This document shows positions 15,342 to 23,650 of a DNA stretch of 24,057 nucleotides, in pieces. Source of the stretch: UBA6183 sp046314755 (GTDB taxonomy: Bacteria > Bacteroidota > Bacteroidia > UKL13-3); assembly GCA_046314755.1 (NCBI GenBank), contig JBKDBG010000016.1:1-24057 (forward strand). The letters are read 5' to 3'. Under the pieces are notes generated by a model, which was not told the DNA's origin, made no database searches, and was given only the letters and a program-made list of their open reading frames with translations. Within the stretch, counting starts at the first letter, position 1. Each line of letters begins with the position of its first letter. The position numbers and the translations under genes are program-made.

Positions 15342-18300
15342 TTATTTCTTTTTAGGTGCTTTAAGAAATTGATTTTTTACGGTAACGTTTGCTAAACGTA
15401 GTTTAAAATCATCTTGTTTTGAAAACTTATCAATATTATCCTTAATCGCTGTATTATACAACTGATCGGAACTAATGGTATATAATATGCCTTTTTGAAA
15501 CTTAAAGTAATACCAACTTCCCGCAGGACTTTGCAAGTACAAAGTAAAATCATCACCGCTTCTGCGTTTAATAATTTCCAACTTGCCTATAATTTTCCTT
15601 TCAAATTTGTATTTATCAAACGAGTTAATCCCAATTTCACCTTCCGAAATTAATGAACGTGTAGTTGGATTCCATTTCAATTTGAGCTCATTAATAAAAA
15701 TGGTTTTCTCTAAATTATTAATCAACTTAATGGTATTATCTTCTCTAATTTCTTCTACCACACGTTTGATGTTTTTATCCTCTACCAATTCCGATAAAGC
15801 ATTACTTAAAAAGTTGGCATCAAACTTAGGCGGTTCAGAAGAAAGTGATTGCTCGGTGAGGGAGTCATACATCATACGCAAGGCCGAATTCGGGAATGGG
15901 AAATTTAATAGCATGCATAAATTCATACTAAAGCTGGTATCAACCAAACTGTACGTTCCGTTACCAGCGGCAGCTACTTCAAACTTGGTTGTTTCAAAAC
16001 CTAATTTATAACGGCCTTCTCCATAAATGCTTTTTTGCTTATCATTTACGGCCATGTAATTGCCTTTTGTTGCACCATTAAACAACTTTTGAAAATCACC
16101 CATTTTAAATACTTCCTCTTTTTCATCATAAAAGAGGGTTCCTTCAACTTTTAAAATTTCCGGGTCACTTTGGTTTCGTTTACGTGAGAAGAACAAAGAA
16201 TAAACATGTGCCGAATCATTACTGATATTAAAACCATTATAAATGGTTTGTTGGTTCATATTTTTTATTGGTGATTTTACATTGATATAAACTGAATCAG
16301 GATTTACAACCGCTGCATTTCTAAACCACTCTGTTTTAGGTAAAGGCAATTTATGAATAGGTAAAAAATAACCGTCATATTCCAAATTTCGCACAACCGA
16401 AACCAATACAGCATCACCACGGAATTGAATATTAGGACCAACAAAAAACTTAATGGTATCAGGAATATTTGAACGAGCCGTGAGTTGTTTGAGTTTATTT
16501 ACTGAAATAGAATTTAAGAAAAACTTCTGCACTGTTTTTTTCTTGTCGATGTATTGGTATTTACCGGTTCCGGAAACATTAAATCTACCCGCAATTTTTA
16601 AACTCACACTGTCAATATTGTGAAACTTGCTAGCAGTATCGGCAATAATATAGGCTTTGTTCAGCACATCCATATCTGCATTTTCTCTGATGGTAACCTT
16701 GTTTTCTTCAGGAAAAACACGAGAATCAGCAATGCCAATGTAAGGCACTTTTTTAGCCTGCATGGTAAAATCTTTCAGTTGTAATGTGGTAATGGCTGTA
16801 TTAAATTTTAAAGAATCTTGTAAGGGGTGAGTAGATAATAAGTAGGTATTTTCACCTTCAGGCAAAGCCGATTTAAAATCAATGGTTTTAGGGTCCATAC
16901 GCCATAAAAACTCATCAAAAGCTCCTGCATATTGATTGTACAAGAAGTAAGAGTTTAGGCCTTTAGTATTGTATTTAAAATCTCCCAAACGATTTTCTAA
17001 ATCAACCCTGGCTTTAACCGAAGCGGATTGAAATGCAAACTTGGTGGTATCATTAATATCAAACAATTTAAATCGCGCATCCTCACTTAATACCTGATCG
17101 GGTTGAAGCCAAAAATCAACAGAAGTTAATTGTGCCTTCTCCAAATTCACATTTCCTTTTGCATGCATTGAACCTGGTGTATAAATAATGGTTCCATCCA
17201 AATTTGCACGGTTATCACTAAAAACAATATAATCTTGCATGCGAGTTAAAAGCATGGTGTCTTGATAAGGTATCCAATGCATATACACATCTTTAGCCAC
17301 AACATCCGGATAAATTGCAGTGCGTTTATTATCAAAAGTTCTACAATCGGCATTTAAAGAATCAAGTAACATTACAAATTGATCGGACTTGCTTACCGAA
17401 GCCAAATAATTGATTTCACCTGTTCCAAAAAAACCTTCATCACTTAACGACAAATCAACAAAACCTCTTCCCTTTCCTCCATACATTGGGTAACCAACTT
17501 CATTACGTTTAAGTTTAAACCCAAGTGATTTATCAGGTTGTAAATACAAGGCATATTTTAAATCAGGAATAATTCCTCCGGAAACCAACGTACCTGCAAG
17601 CGACATTTTTTCTAAGTCTAGCTCATTTAAGCTATCCATGGTAAATGGTTCCACATCAAAATAAAATCGGTTACGATCGTATACCCCATTTTGAGTAGAC
17701 GGTTTATCATAATACACCTTTGAACCTACATCAGATTTAAAGATTGGATAACCCGGGAATTTTTTACGTCCGCTTTTGTTGTTAGGATGATCAATAGCTA
17801 AGGTTCCATAAATATTCTGCAGGGCACTTTTTATTGGTAAATCTGCCCCCGTACGTTGATCCTTGTATAAAAACTTCATGGAGTCAACGTTATTTAAACG
17901 TACTTGAAATGTGGTGTAATCAAACGAAAAACCATTTCCATAAAAATCGGCCTTACCCGAACGTAACTTACCTGAAAAATCCATATTACGGTTCTTCTTA
18001 ATGGTTACTTGCTGGTTACGCGGAACGATGTATACATTTTGAGAATCGCTGAAATAAAACTGAGGAACACCTTGTATTTGTAAATCGTTATTGATTAAAC
18101 TGATGGTAGCATTTGGATAGCGACTAATTTGTGATACGAAAGTAATGGCATCATAATCAGTTACACCAAAGTGTGCATTCACATAATCTTTGAGTTTACG
18201 TTTTACTTTTACGTAATCCTTTTTTTCATCAAACGTAACAAAGCCGAAATCGTTCAAATCAATCATTTGTAAGCGAATGGCACTTGGTTCACTTTTAAAG

Positions 18301-19694
18301 TTTGCTGCATAATCTTTGATATAAAATCCATCCACTTTATATTTTTCGCAATATAATTTTATGCGATGCAACGGATGATAACCCAACATACCTTGTATGC
18401 GCTCATAACGTATTTCACGGAAATAATTCACCGATTCGAAGCGGGCAGGCTCATCATCATTAATCATGTCAACATCCATAGCCGGACTATTCAAATCCCA
18501 TTTTATTTCATCACAATAAAACTCAACCTTGTGGTAGCTGTCGTAAAAAGGTGTACTTCCTATGCCTTGCTTTTTATTTCTGAAAAGAGATAAAGCCTCA
18601 TCTTGTATGCGATAGGAAAACTCCACTTGAGGATGATAGATGGAATCCTTTTCCATGTAAATTGTGGCAGTAGCTTTTAGGGTATTGATTCGGTCTTTTC
18701 TAATCACCATTTCTTTAGCTGATACTTTAAGTACCGGACGATTTTTAAATAAAAAAACCAATTCGGCAGTAGTAGTATCACCGCCTCGCAACACAATCTC
18801 ATCTCCCTTCATGGCAAATCCTCCCGTATACTTGGCTCTACCAAAATTAAGTTGATTAAAATTTTTGATGTAAGAGTCGAATTGTGGGTAGGTAGATTTA
18901 TCGCCCATGGATTGAGCCATGGCTTGATCAATGAGTTTGCCATACAATGGAATATTGATAAATCCTTTGTATTGAAACATGGCTGAATCTGCTATTAACT
19001 TTCCACTCTCCAAATTGAGTTTGTAACCTTTTAACTCACAAAATATTTTGGCGCTATCCAATCCAACACGGGTAAAATCTGTCTTACCTCCTTTGCCATA
19101 CCACATCTCTGCAGAAGCATCATATACACCTGTAGTGCGATAAACCTCCAACGTATCTCCCGGAGTAATTCCAAACAAATCGGTTTGTTTAAAAATGATT
19201 TGAGCGGCATTTTTACTTGCAAAATCAACATCTACTTTGGTTACATACCATTTTATTCCCCCACTTTGTAACAATACATTATCATACAACACATTTCGTG
19301 AAATTTGTAAAAACGAATAACAAGCATCCTTTCCTTGACTAAATGCCTTTTCAACTGCTTTATGCCAATTATCAAATCGAGCGGTTAGGTTATTGTTAAC
19401 TAAACCATTAATGGCTTTAAAATAATTTTCGAAGTGTGGGCTGGGCTGGTAATTTTGATCCAGCATTTGGTTGGTGAGTTTAATGATTTGTATTTTTTGA
19501 TTATTGGAAAACTTACCTCCATTGTAGTAGCCAATAAACTCGGCAACTGCATCACGCACATTATCGTTTCGCGATTTATCGAAATAATCATCTAAATCAT
19601 TAGGGAATTGCAGCACATCAAAACTGAAACTATTTTGAGCTTGCACCCAAGTAGCGCCAAAAAGTAAAAGTATACAAACGATAAAATGCTTCAT
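15342..19694 (-). CDS. Large exported protein of unknown function (1450 residues), coupled to plsY
   Basis: I do not recognise a named family. The protein has a signal peptide (MKHFIVCILLLFGATWVQAQ, residues 1-20), no later transmembrane segment I can see, no T9SS sorting domain, and a basic C terminus (KAPKKK). After an alpha-rich N-terminal part (about 30-150) with runs of polar helices, most of it is predicted beta. Short strands alternate with Gly/Asn/Asp turns and recur with the flavour of LptA/OstA-type and AsmA-like lipid-transport sheets, for example FYGNGFSFDYTTFQVRLNNV and IVFSDNRANLDGTIIYTPGS. That resemblance is impressionistic. I use the ATG at 19694; the frame otherwise starts with TTG at 19703. 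It ends 2 bp before plsY, so an envelope or lipid role is a reasonable but untested guess. Confidence 0.85.
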   Translation of the reverse strand: MKHFIVCILLLFGATWVQAQNSFSFDVLQFPNDLDDYFDKSRNDNVRDAVAEFIGYYNGGKFSNNQKIQIIKLTNQMLDQNYQPSPHFENYFKAINGLVNNNLTARFDNWHKAVEKAFSQGKDACYSFLQISRNVLYDNVLLQSGGIKWYVTKVDVDFASKNAAQIIFKQTDLFGITPGDTLEVYRTTGVYDASAEMWYGKGGKTDFTRVGLDSAKIFCELKGYKLNLESGKLIADSAMFQYKGFINIPLYGKLIDQAMAQSMGDKSTYPQFDSYIKNFNQLNFGRAKYTGGFAMKGDEIVLRGGDTTTAELVFLFKNRPVLKVSAKEMVIRKDRINTLKATATIYMEKDSIYHPQVEFSYRIQDEALSLFRNKKQGIGSTPFYDSYHKVEFYCDEIKWDLNSPAMDVDMINDDEPARFESVNYFREIRYERIQGMLGYHPLHRIKLYCEKYKVDGFYIKDYAANFKSEPSAIRLQMIDLNDFGFVTFDEKKDYVKVKRKLKDYVNAHFGVTDYDAITFVSQISRYPNATISLINNDLQIQGVPQFYFSDSQNVYIVPRNQQVTIKKNRNMDFSGKLRSGKADFYGNGFSFDYTTFQVRLNNVDSMKFLYKDQRTGADLPIKSALQNIYGTLAIDHPNNKSGRKKFPGYPIFKSDVGSKVYYDKPSTQNGVYDRNRFYFDVEPFTMDSLNELDLEKMSLAGTLVSGGIIPDLKYALYLQPDKSLGFKLKRNEVGYPMYGGKGRGFVDLSLSDEGFFGTGEINYLASVSKSDQFVMLLDSLNADCRTFDNKRTAIYPDVVAKDVYMHWIPYQDTMLLTRMQDYIVFSDNRANLDGTIIYTPGSMHAKGNVNLEKAQLTSVDFWLQPDQVLSEDARFKLFDINDTTKFAFQSASVKARVDLENRLGDFKYNTKGLNSYFLYNQYAGAFDEFLWRMDPKTIDFKSALPEGENTYLLSTHPLQDSLKFNTAITTLQLKDFTMQAKKVPYIGIADSRVFPEENKVTIRENADMDVLNKAYIIADTASKFHNIDSVSLKIAGRFNVSGTGKYQYIDKKKTVQKFFLNSISVNKLKQLTARSNIPDTIKFFVGPNIQFRGDAVLVSVVRNLEYDGYFLPIHKLPLPKTEWFRNAAVVNPDSVYINVKSPIKNMNQQTIYNGFNISNDSAHVYSLFFSRKRNQSDPEILKVEGTLFYDEKEEVFKMGDFQKLFNGATKGNYMAVNDKQKSIYGEGRYKLGFETTKFEVAAAGNGTYSLVDTSFSMNLCMLLNFPFPNSALRMMYDSLTEQSLSSEPPKFDANFLSNALSELVEDKNIKRVVEEIREDNTIKLINNLEKTIFINELKLKWNPTTRSLISEGEIGINSFDKYKFERKIIGKLEIIKRRSGDDFTLYLQSPAGSWYYFKFQKGILYTISSDQLYNTAIKDNIDKFSKQDDFKLRLANVTVKNQFLKAPKKK

Positions 19695-19759
19695 ATTAAC
19701 CAAACAGATGAAAAGGCAATTTACATTTTTAACGCTGAATTTATTGGGCTTTTACCCAC

Positions 19760-19789
19760 AAAAAAAGGTTGGAAAAATTCCAACCTTTT
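19760..19789 (-). terminator. Terminator downstream of the 331-335-residue T9SS protein
   Basis: A 12-bp stem AAAAGGTTGGAA / TTCCAACCTTTT (19763-19774 and 19778-19789) has a three-base loop. On the minus strand it is followed by a T run. It separates the T9SS protein gene from the large exported protein gene, so the latter has its own start of transcription. Confidence 0.85.
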
Positions 19790-19856
19790 AACACAATAAC
19801 CAATTGGTATTGCGCACTAACTATTCAACTAACCAGGATCGGTTTCTTCAATTGTG

Positions 19857-20864
19857 TTATTCTTGAACCAATACTTTGCTCAGGTAATTACCTTTTGCAG
19901 TGGTGATTTGCATGGCATAAAATCCGTTGGGTAATCCTTGAAGCAATAATTTTTCCGAAGCATTCATCTTTACCGATTTAACCAGCATCCCTTGTAAGTT
20001 GAATACATCTACTTGTATGCATTCGTTAATGGATTCAGGAAACTCAAATTGAACAGCATCACGAGTTGGGTTTGGAAACACCTTTGCATCTGCATATATC
20101 TGATGTACTTTTAAGCCTGTAGAACCATTCGGCTCCCACACCAATAATTGTCCAAATTGTGGGTAATACACTTCACTTAACTCGCAAGTACTTTCAGGCA
20201 AATCACCGATAACAGTATTATCCCAATTTTTACCCAACTCTGTTTTTCTATTATAAAACTCGTTACTACTTTCACCCTTAATTCCTACTTCTGCAACACT
20301 TATATAGCGTTTATTGAGTTTAAAAAATCCATATACCAGTTCTACTCTATTGGTAGTTTCATACAATTTGATTTGAAAAGTAAGTGTATCTTCCGGTTGA
20401 TCTTCCTTAACCGGATCAATTCTACTGGTGTTAGCCCACTCAACAATAAACATACGATAAGGTGCGGTGCCAACAATCCCACTTCTGATGGTGGTAGTTA
20501 AATTGGTTTTGATATGCGGATGTAAATCCTTTCCTAATGCAGAAATCACACCGGTTACACCTTGCTCATCTACTGATATGGGGCCTATGTTTAATTCTTG
20601 CTTTGATCCAAACCAAATAAAACCATTTTCAGAGATGTTAACACTATCCATAGACACACCATAAAGCTTGAAGGTAAATGGTAGTTTCTGACGATGATTA
20701 CCCACCAAATCATCCATTACAGTATGTTCAGTGAAGCCTGACCCATACTCAGCCAATGGGGTTAGAAGACCTTGTTCATGTCGGAAATTGTACGTAACCG
20801 GCTGTGCAGAAAGCATAATGAGGTTACCTAAAAAAGTTACAATTAGAAGGGGAAATTTGTTCAT
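19857..20864 (-). CDS. Exported protein with T9SS type A sorting domain
   Basis: A 335-residue protein with a signal peptide (1-21, ending MLSAQ) and a C-terminal type A sorting domain (about 262-335: VFPNPTRDAVQFEF, FNLQGMLVKSV, LPNGFYAMQITT). The central region (about 25-240) is beta-rich with FKLYGVSMDSVNISENGFIWFG and YRMFIVEWANTSR. This is the pattern seen in Bacteroidetes surface proteins that precede the sorting tail with a jelly-roll-like domain. No catalytic residues are evident. It is flanked by terminators on both sides and looks like a single-gene unit. Function unknown. Confidence 0.88.
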   Translation of the reverse strand: MNKFPLLIVTFLGNLIMLSAQPVTYNFRHEQGLLTPLAEYGSGFTEHTVMDDLVGNHRQKLPFTFKLYGVSMDSVNISENGFIWFGSKQELNIGPISVDEQGVTGVISALGKDLHPHIKTNLTTTIRSGIVGTAPYRMFIVEWANTSRIDPVKEDQPEDTLTFQIKLYETTNRVELVYGFFKLNKRYISVAEVGIKGESSNEFYNRKTELGKNWDNTVIGDLPESTCELSEVYYPQFGQLLVWEPNGSTGLKVHQIYADAKVFPNPTRDAVQFEFPESINECIQVDVFNLQGMLVKSVKMNASEKLLLQGLPNGFYAMQITTAKGNYLSKVLVQE

Positions 20865-20997
20865 GTGTTTTACTATTTACACTACATGTGACCTTTGAAT
20901 GTATAACCACCCCTATTGCCAACACTAAAAATTTTCTAATTAAATATTTTATCAGATAATTGGATGAAAAACCGATTGAAACACAATAAGAGTTGGC

Positions 20998-21029
20998 AAA
21001 AAAAAGCCGAACAAAACTTGCTCGGCTTT
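20998..21029 (-). terminator. Terminator downstream of tpiA
   Basis: An AAAGCCGA / TCGGCTTT stem (about 21003-21010 and 21022-21029) has an 11-base loop and is flanked on the minus strand by a T run. It lies 22 bp after the tpiA stop. Confidence 0.75.
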
Positions 21030-21050
21030 AAATAAATATTGTATTTAATG

Positions 21051-21815
21051 TTACTTCATTGCTTTAACAATATCTACAAAACTACGGCTTTGTAAAGCTG
21101 CACCTCCAATCAAGGCACCATCAATATCAGTTGCAGCAAAAAGTTCAGCCGCATTTTCAGGCTTTACGCTTCCTCCGTATTGTATGGTTAAACTATCAGC
21201 AGTTTCATTGTTATATTGTTCACGAAACAAATTACGAATAAATGCATGCACCTCTTGAGCTTGGGCGGTACTTGCTGTTTTTCCTGTACCAATGGCCCAA
21301 ACCGGTTCATAAGCAATAACCACATTTGCAATTTGCGCAGCTGTTAAATGAAATAGTCCTTCGCTGATTTGTTTTTTCAACACCTCGAAATGACTTTTAC
21401 TTTCACGCTCTTCCAATGTTTCGCCACAACAATAAATAGCAATTAAGTTATGCTTTAAAACAGCATCAACCTTACGTGCCAACCAATCGTTATGTTCATT
21501 AAAATATTGCCTGCGTTCACTGTGACCAATAATAACATATTGAGCACCCACACTTTTTATCATGCTCGCACTTACTTCTCCGGTATAAGCACCACTCTCG
21601 TGATTACTGCAATTCTGAGCACCTGATTTAATATTAGAAGTTTCGGCAACCATGCGGCTTATTGCATTTATATGAACAAATGGAGGAATAATTACCACTT
21701 CCGCTGAACCTTGATACTCATCTTTTATCATTCCGGTAATTTCTGTTACCAATGCCATCCCTTCTTCAAAGGATTTATTCATTTTCCAGTTTCCTGCTAC
21801 AATTTTTTTTCTCAT
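21051..21815 (-). CDS. tpiA: Triosephosphate isomerase
   Basis: A complete 254-residue TIM-barrel enzyme of glycolysis and gluconeogenesis. Asn9 and Lys11 in AGNWKMN bind substrate, His98 in IIGHSERR and Glu170 in AYEPVWAIGTGKT are catalytic, the latter starting the mobile loop, and YGGSVKPENA is the phosphate-binding motif. It lies 115 bp downstream of the GlmU-like gene in the same direction, with no terminator that I can see between them, so they may share a transcript. Confidence 0.97.
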   Translation of the reverse strand: MRKKIVAGNWKMNKSFEEGMALVTEITGMIKDEYQGSAEVVIIPPFVHINAISRMVAETSNIKSGAQNCSNHESGAYTGEVSASMIKSVGAQYVIIGHSERRQYFNEHNDWLARKVDAVLKHNLIAIYCCGETLEERESKSHFEVLKKQISEGLFHLTAAQIANVVIAYEPVWAIGTGKTASTAQAQEVHAFIRNLFREQYNNETADSLTIQYGGSVKPENAAELFAATDIDGALIGGAALQSRSFVDIVKAMK

Positions 21816-21930
21816 GTTATTTTAGTTATTGATCGATATGTTTTTAGTTAATTGCTTATTGGTTGATTGGTTATTGGTTGAATCCTCTGCATTAATTCAT
21901 GATTCATCATTTATAACGCAACATTCATCT

Positions 21931-23142
21931 TTATCCCTCATTCCCTTTTTCCCAGAACCTAAACTTAGCTGTTTGTTCAAACACCGATTTCATAATCTCT
22001 TTATCTGTTTCATCAAACGTTATACCTCTTCGTTTACACATGGCTTCGGCTGTTTTATAGAACTTGTTTAATACAAACGTATCAAAACCTTGAGCCCCAC
22101 CCCAAGCGAAACTTGGAATAAAATTACGCGGAAACCCTGCACCAAATATATTGGCAGCAACACCTACCACAGTGCCTGTATTAAACATGGTATTAATGCC
22201 ACACTTCGCATGATCTGCCAGCATTACACCACAAAAAGTTAATCCTGTTTTTTCAAATCTTTCGGTGGCATAACTCCACAGTTTAACTTCGTCATAAGTA
22301 TTTTTGAGGTTACTATTATTGGTATCAGCTCCCACATTCACCCATTCACCCACTACTGCATTACCCATAAATCCATCGTGACCTTTATTACTGTAACCGA
22401 AAAAAACCACATTATTCACCTCGCCACCTACTTTGCAATGCGGACCTAAAGTTGTACCGCTGTAAATTTTTGCATCCATTTTTAATCCGGCATGTTCACA
22501 CATGGCAAACGGACCACGAACCTTGCAGCCTTCCATTATTTCAGCGTCTTGGCCAATATAAATTGGGCCTTCTGAGGCGTTTAAAATACTGTATTCTACT
22601 TTTGCTCCGGGTTCAATAAAAATATGCTCCGGTTTAATACAAGAGTTTGTTGATGAGATGGGTGCACTTTGTCGACCCTTGGTGAGTAATTCAAAATCGG
22701 CTGCAATTGCCACTGCATTTTTTGAAAAAATATCATACGTATATCTCACCACCAACGCATCCGTAACAGTTGATACTCGTTTAATAGCAGGCTCAAAATC
22801 AGCTAAATTAGTGGTTAATGCCACATCTTCAGCAATATGATACGCCACCAACTCATCACCAATGTACAAACCTTCCTGATCTTTTAATGAGCAAATTTCT
22901 TCCCATAATGATTGTTTCGGGCAATACGAAGCATTGATAAACACGTTTTGCGATTGAATAATGCGAGGAAATTTTTGGCTTAAATAAGGTTCAGTATCAT
23001 AAGATGGCTTTTGACCACCATTGTATTTGGCCCATTTTTCGGCTATGGTTAAGATACCTATTCGTATTTCGGCAACAGGACGGGTAAAAGTAAAAGGCAA
23101 CAAGTGCTTTCGATACTTTCCATCAAACAAAACTATATTCAT
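21931..23142 (-). CDS. GlmU-like protein: divergent nucleotidyltransferase plus left-handed beta-helix acetyltransferase
   Basis: A 403-residue protein that probably makes UDP-N-acetylglucosamine from glucosamine-1-phosphate, supplying the cell envelope. It matches the Bacteroidetes GlmU-like family (TIGR03991 in my memory). The N-terminal part begins MNIVLFDGKYRKHLLPFTFTRPVAEIR, where classical GlmU has the LAAGxGTRM loop, so the sugar-nucleotide site is divergent. From about residue 165 the sequence has hexad-like beta-helix repeats (FIEPGAKVEYSILNASEGPIY, then IGQDAEIMEGC, VGGEVNNVVFFGYSNKGHDG, MLADHAKCGINTMFNTGTVVG), typical of acyltransferases. The catalytic histidine and lysine positions are not certain. 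A missing classical glmU in this genome would support the role. Confidence 0.82.
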   Translation of the reverse strand: MNIVLFDGKYRKHLLPFTFTRPVAEIRIGILTIAEKWAKYNGGQKPSYDTEPYLSQKFPRIIQSQNVFINASYCPKQSLWEEICSLKDQEGLYIGDELVAYHIAEDVALTTNLADFEPAIKRVSTVTDALVVRYTYDIFSKNAVAIAADFELLTKGRQSAPISSTNSCIKPEHIFIEPGAKVEYSILNASEGPIYIGQDAEIMEGCKVRGPFAMCEHAGLKMDAKIYSGTTLGPHCKVGGEVNNVVFFGYSNKGHDGFMGNAVVGEWVNVGADTNNSNLKNTYDEVKLWSYATERFEKTGLTFCGVMLADHAKCGINTMFNTGTVVGVAANIFGAGFPRNFIPSFAWGGAQGFDTFVLNKFYKTAEAMCKRRGITFDETDKEIMKSVFEQTAKFRFWEKGNEG

Positions 23143-23184
23143 ACCAACAAAAATTTATGCAAATGCATATGGATATGCGAGTAT

Positions 23185-23213
23185 AAAAAAAGCCCCGCAT
23201 ATTGCGAGGCTTT
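23185..23213 (-). terminator. Terminator downstream of rpmE2
   Basis: An 11-bp stem with one G-U pair (23189-23199 and 23203-23213; core AGCCCCGCA / TGCGAGGCT) has a three-base loop. On the minus strand it is followed by a T run from forward 23185-23190. It lies about 27 bp after the L31 stop. Confidence 0.85.
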
Positions 23214-23239
23214 CCATATTATATTTTAAAAAAGATTTC

Positions 23240-23491
23240 TTATTTCTTTTTAGCGTAACGTTTGTTGAATTTATCAATACGACCTGCTGTATCGATAAAC
23301 ATTTGCTGACCAGTGAAAAATGGATGTGATTTGTGCGTAATCTCTAATTTAAACACAGGGTATTCGTTACCGTCTTCCCACTTAACCGTTTCTTTAGTAT
23401 CCACGCAAGAACGGGTTAAGAAAGCGTAGCCATTCGACATATCTTTGAATACAACCATTCTATAACTTTTTGGATGAATATCTGCTTTCAT
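23240..23491 (-). CDS. rpmE2: 50S ribosomal protein L31, type B
   Basis: An 83-residue ribosomal protein of the large subunit. MKADIHPKSYRMVVFKDMSN, then GYAFLTRSCVDT, and HPFFTGQQMFIDTAGRIDKF are the L31 signatures. The type A zinc-binding cysteines are absent (only one cysteine, at about 29), so this is the zinc-independent type B form. The open frame extends upstream to 23590, but L31 begins at MKADIHP, and the extension crosses the promoter. In organisms with two L31 forms the type B gene is often repressed by a zinc regulator; whether a second L31 exists here is unknown. Confidence 0.95.
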   Translation of the reverse strand: MKADIHPKSYRMVVFKDMSNGYAFLTRSCVDTKETVKWEDGNEYPVFKLEITHKSHPFFTGQQMFIDTAGRIDKFNKRYAKKK

Positions 23492-23518
23492 GTTTATGAT
23501 TTTAATTTTTCGAGGGGG

Positions 23519-23548
23519 CAAATATAGCACTTTTTTAGAAGTGCCAAA
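23519..23548 (-). promoter_or_regulatory. Promoter of rpmE2 with internal inverted repeat
   Basis: On the minus strand TTTG (23545-23548) is followed after exactly 18 bp by TATATTTG (23519-23526), a full Bacteroidetes promoter. The 18-bp spacer is itself an inverted repeat, GCACTT-N6-AAGTGC (23527-23532 and 23539-23544), filling the spacer exactly. A protein bound there would occlude RNA polymerase. Confidence 0.7.
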
Positions 23549-23595
23549 ATATTTAGACATTTTTTTTGCGTTTGTCCGTAAACTGTTCAAATCTG

Positions 23596-23620
23596 TAGGT
23601 TGATTGATGGATTCAACCTA
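23596..23620. repeat. Inverted repeat in the rpmE2/phosphoribosyltransferase intergenic region
   Basis: TAGGTTGA (23596-23603) and TCAACCTA (23613-23620) are perfect complements with a 9-base spacer. They lie about 30 bp upstream of the phosphoribosyltransferase ATG and are not followed by a T run, so this is not an obvious terminator. It could be an operator or an RNA hairpin in a leader; neither is supported further. Confidence 0.45.
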
Positions 23621-23650
23621 AAAATGAATTAAACTTGCTGCAAGAGTAGT

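Noticed and set aside
15583..16011. Plus-strand 142-codon frame inside the large exported protein gene.
   Set aside because: It lacks motifs and is antisense to a long, continuous minus-strand frame.
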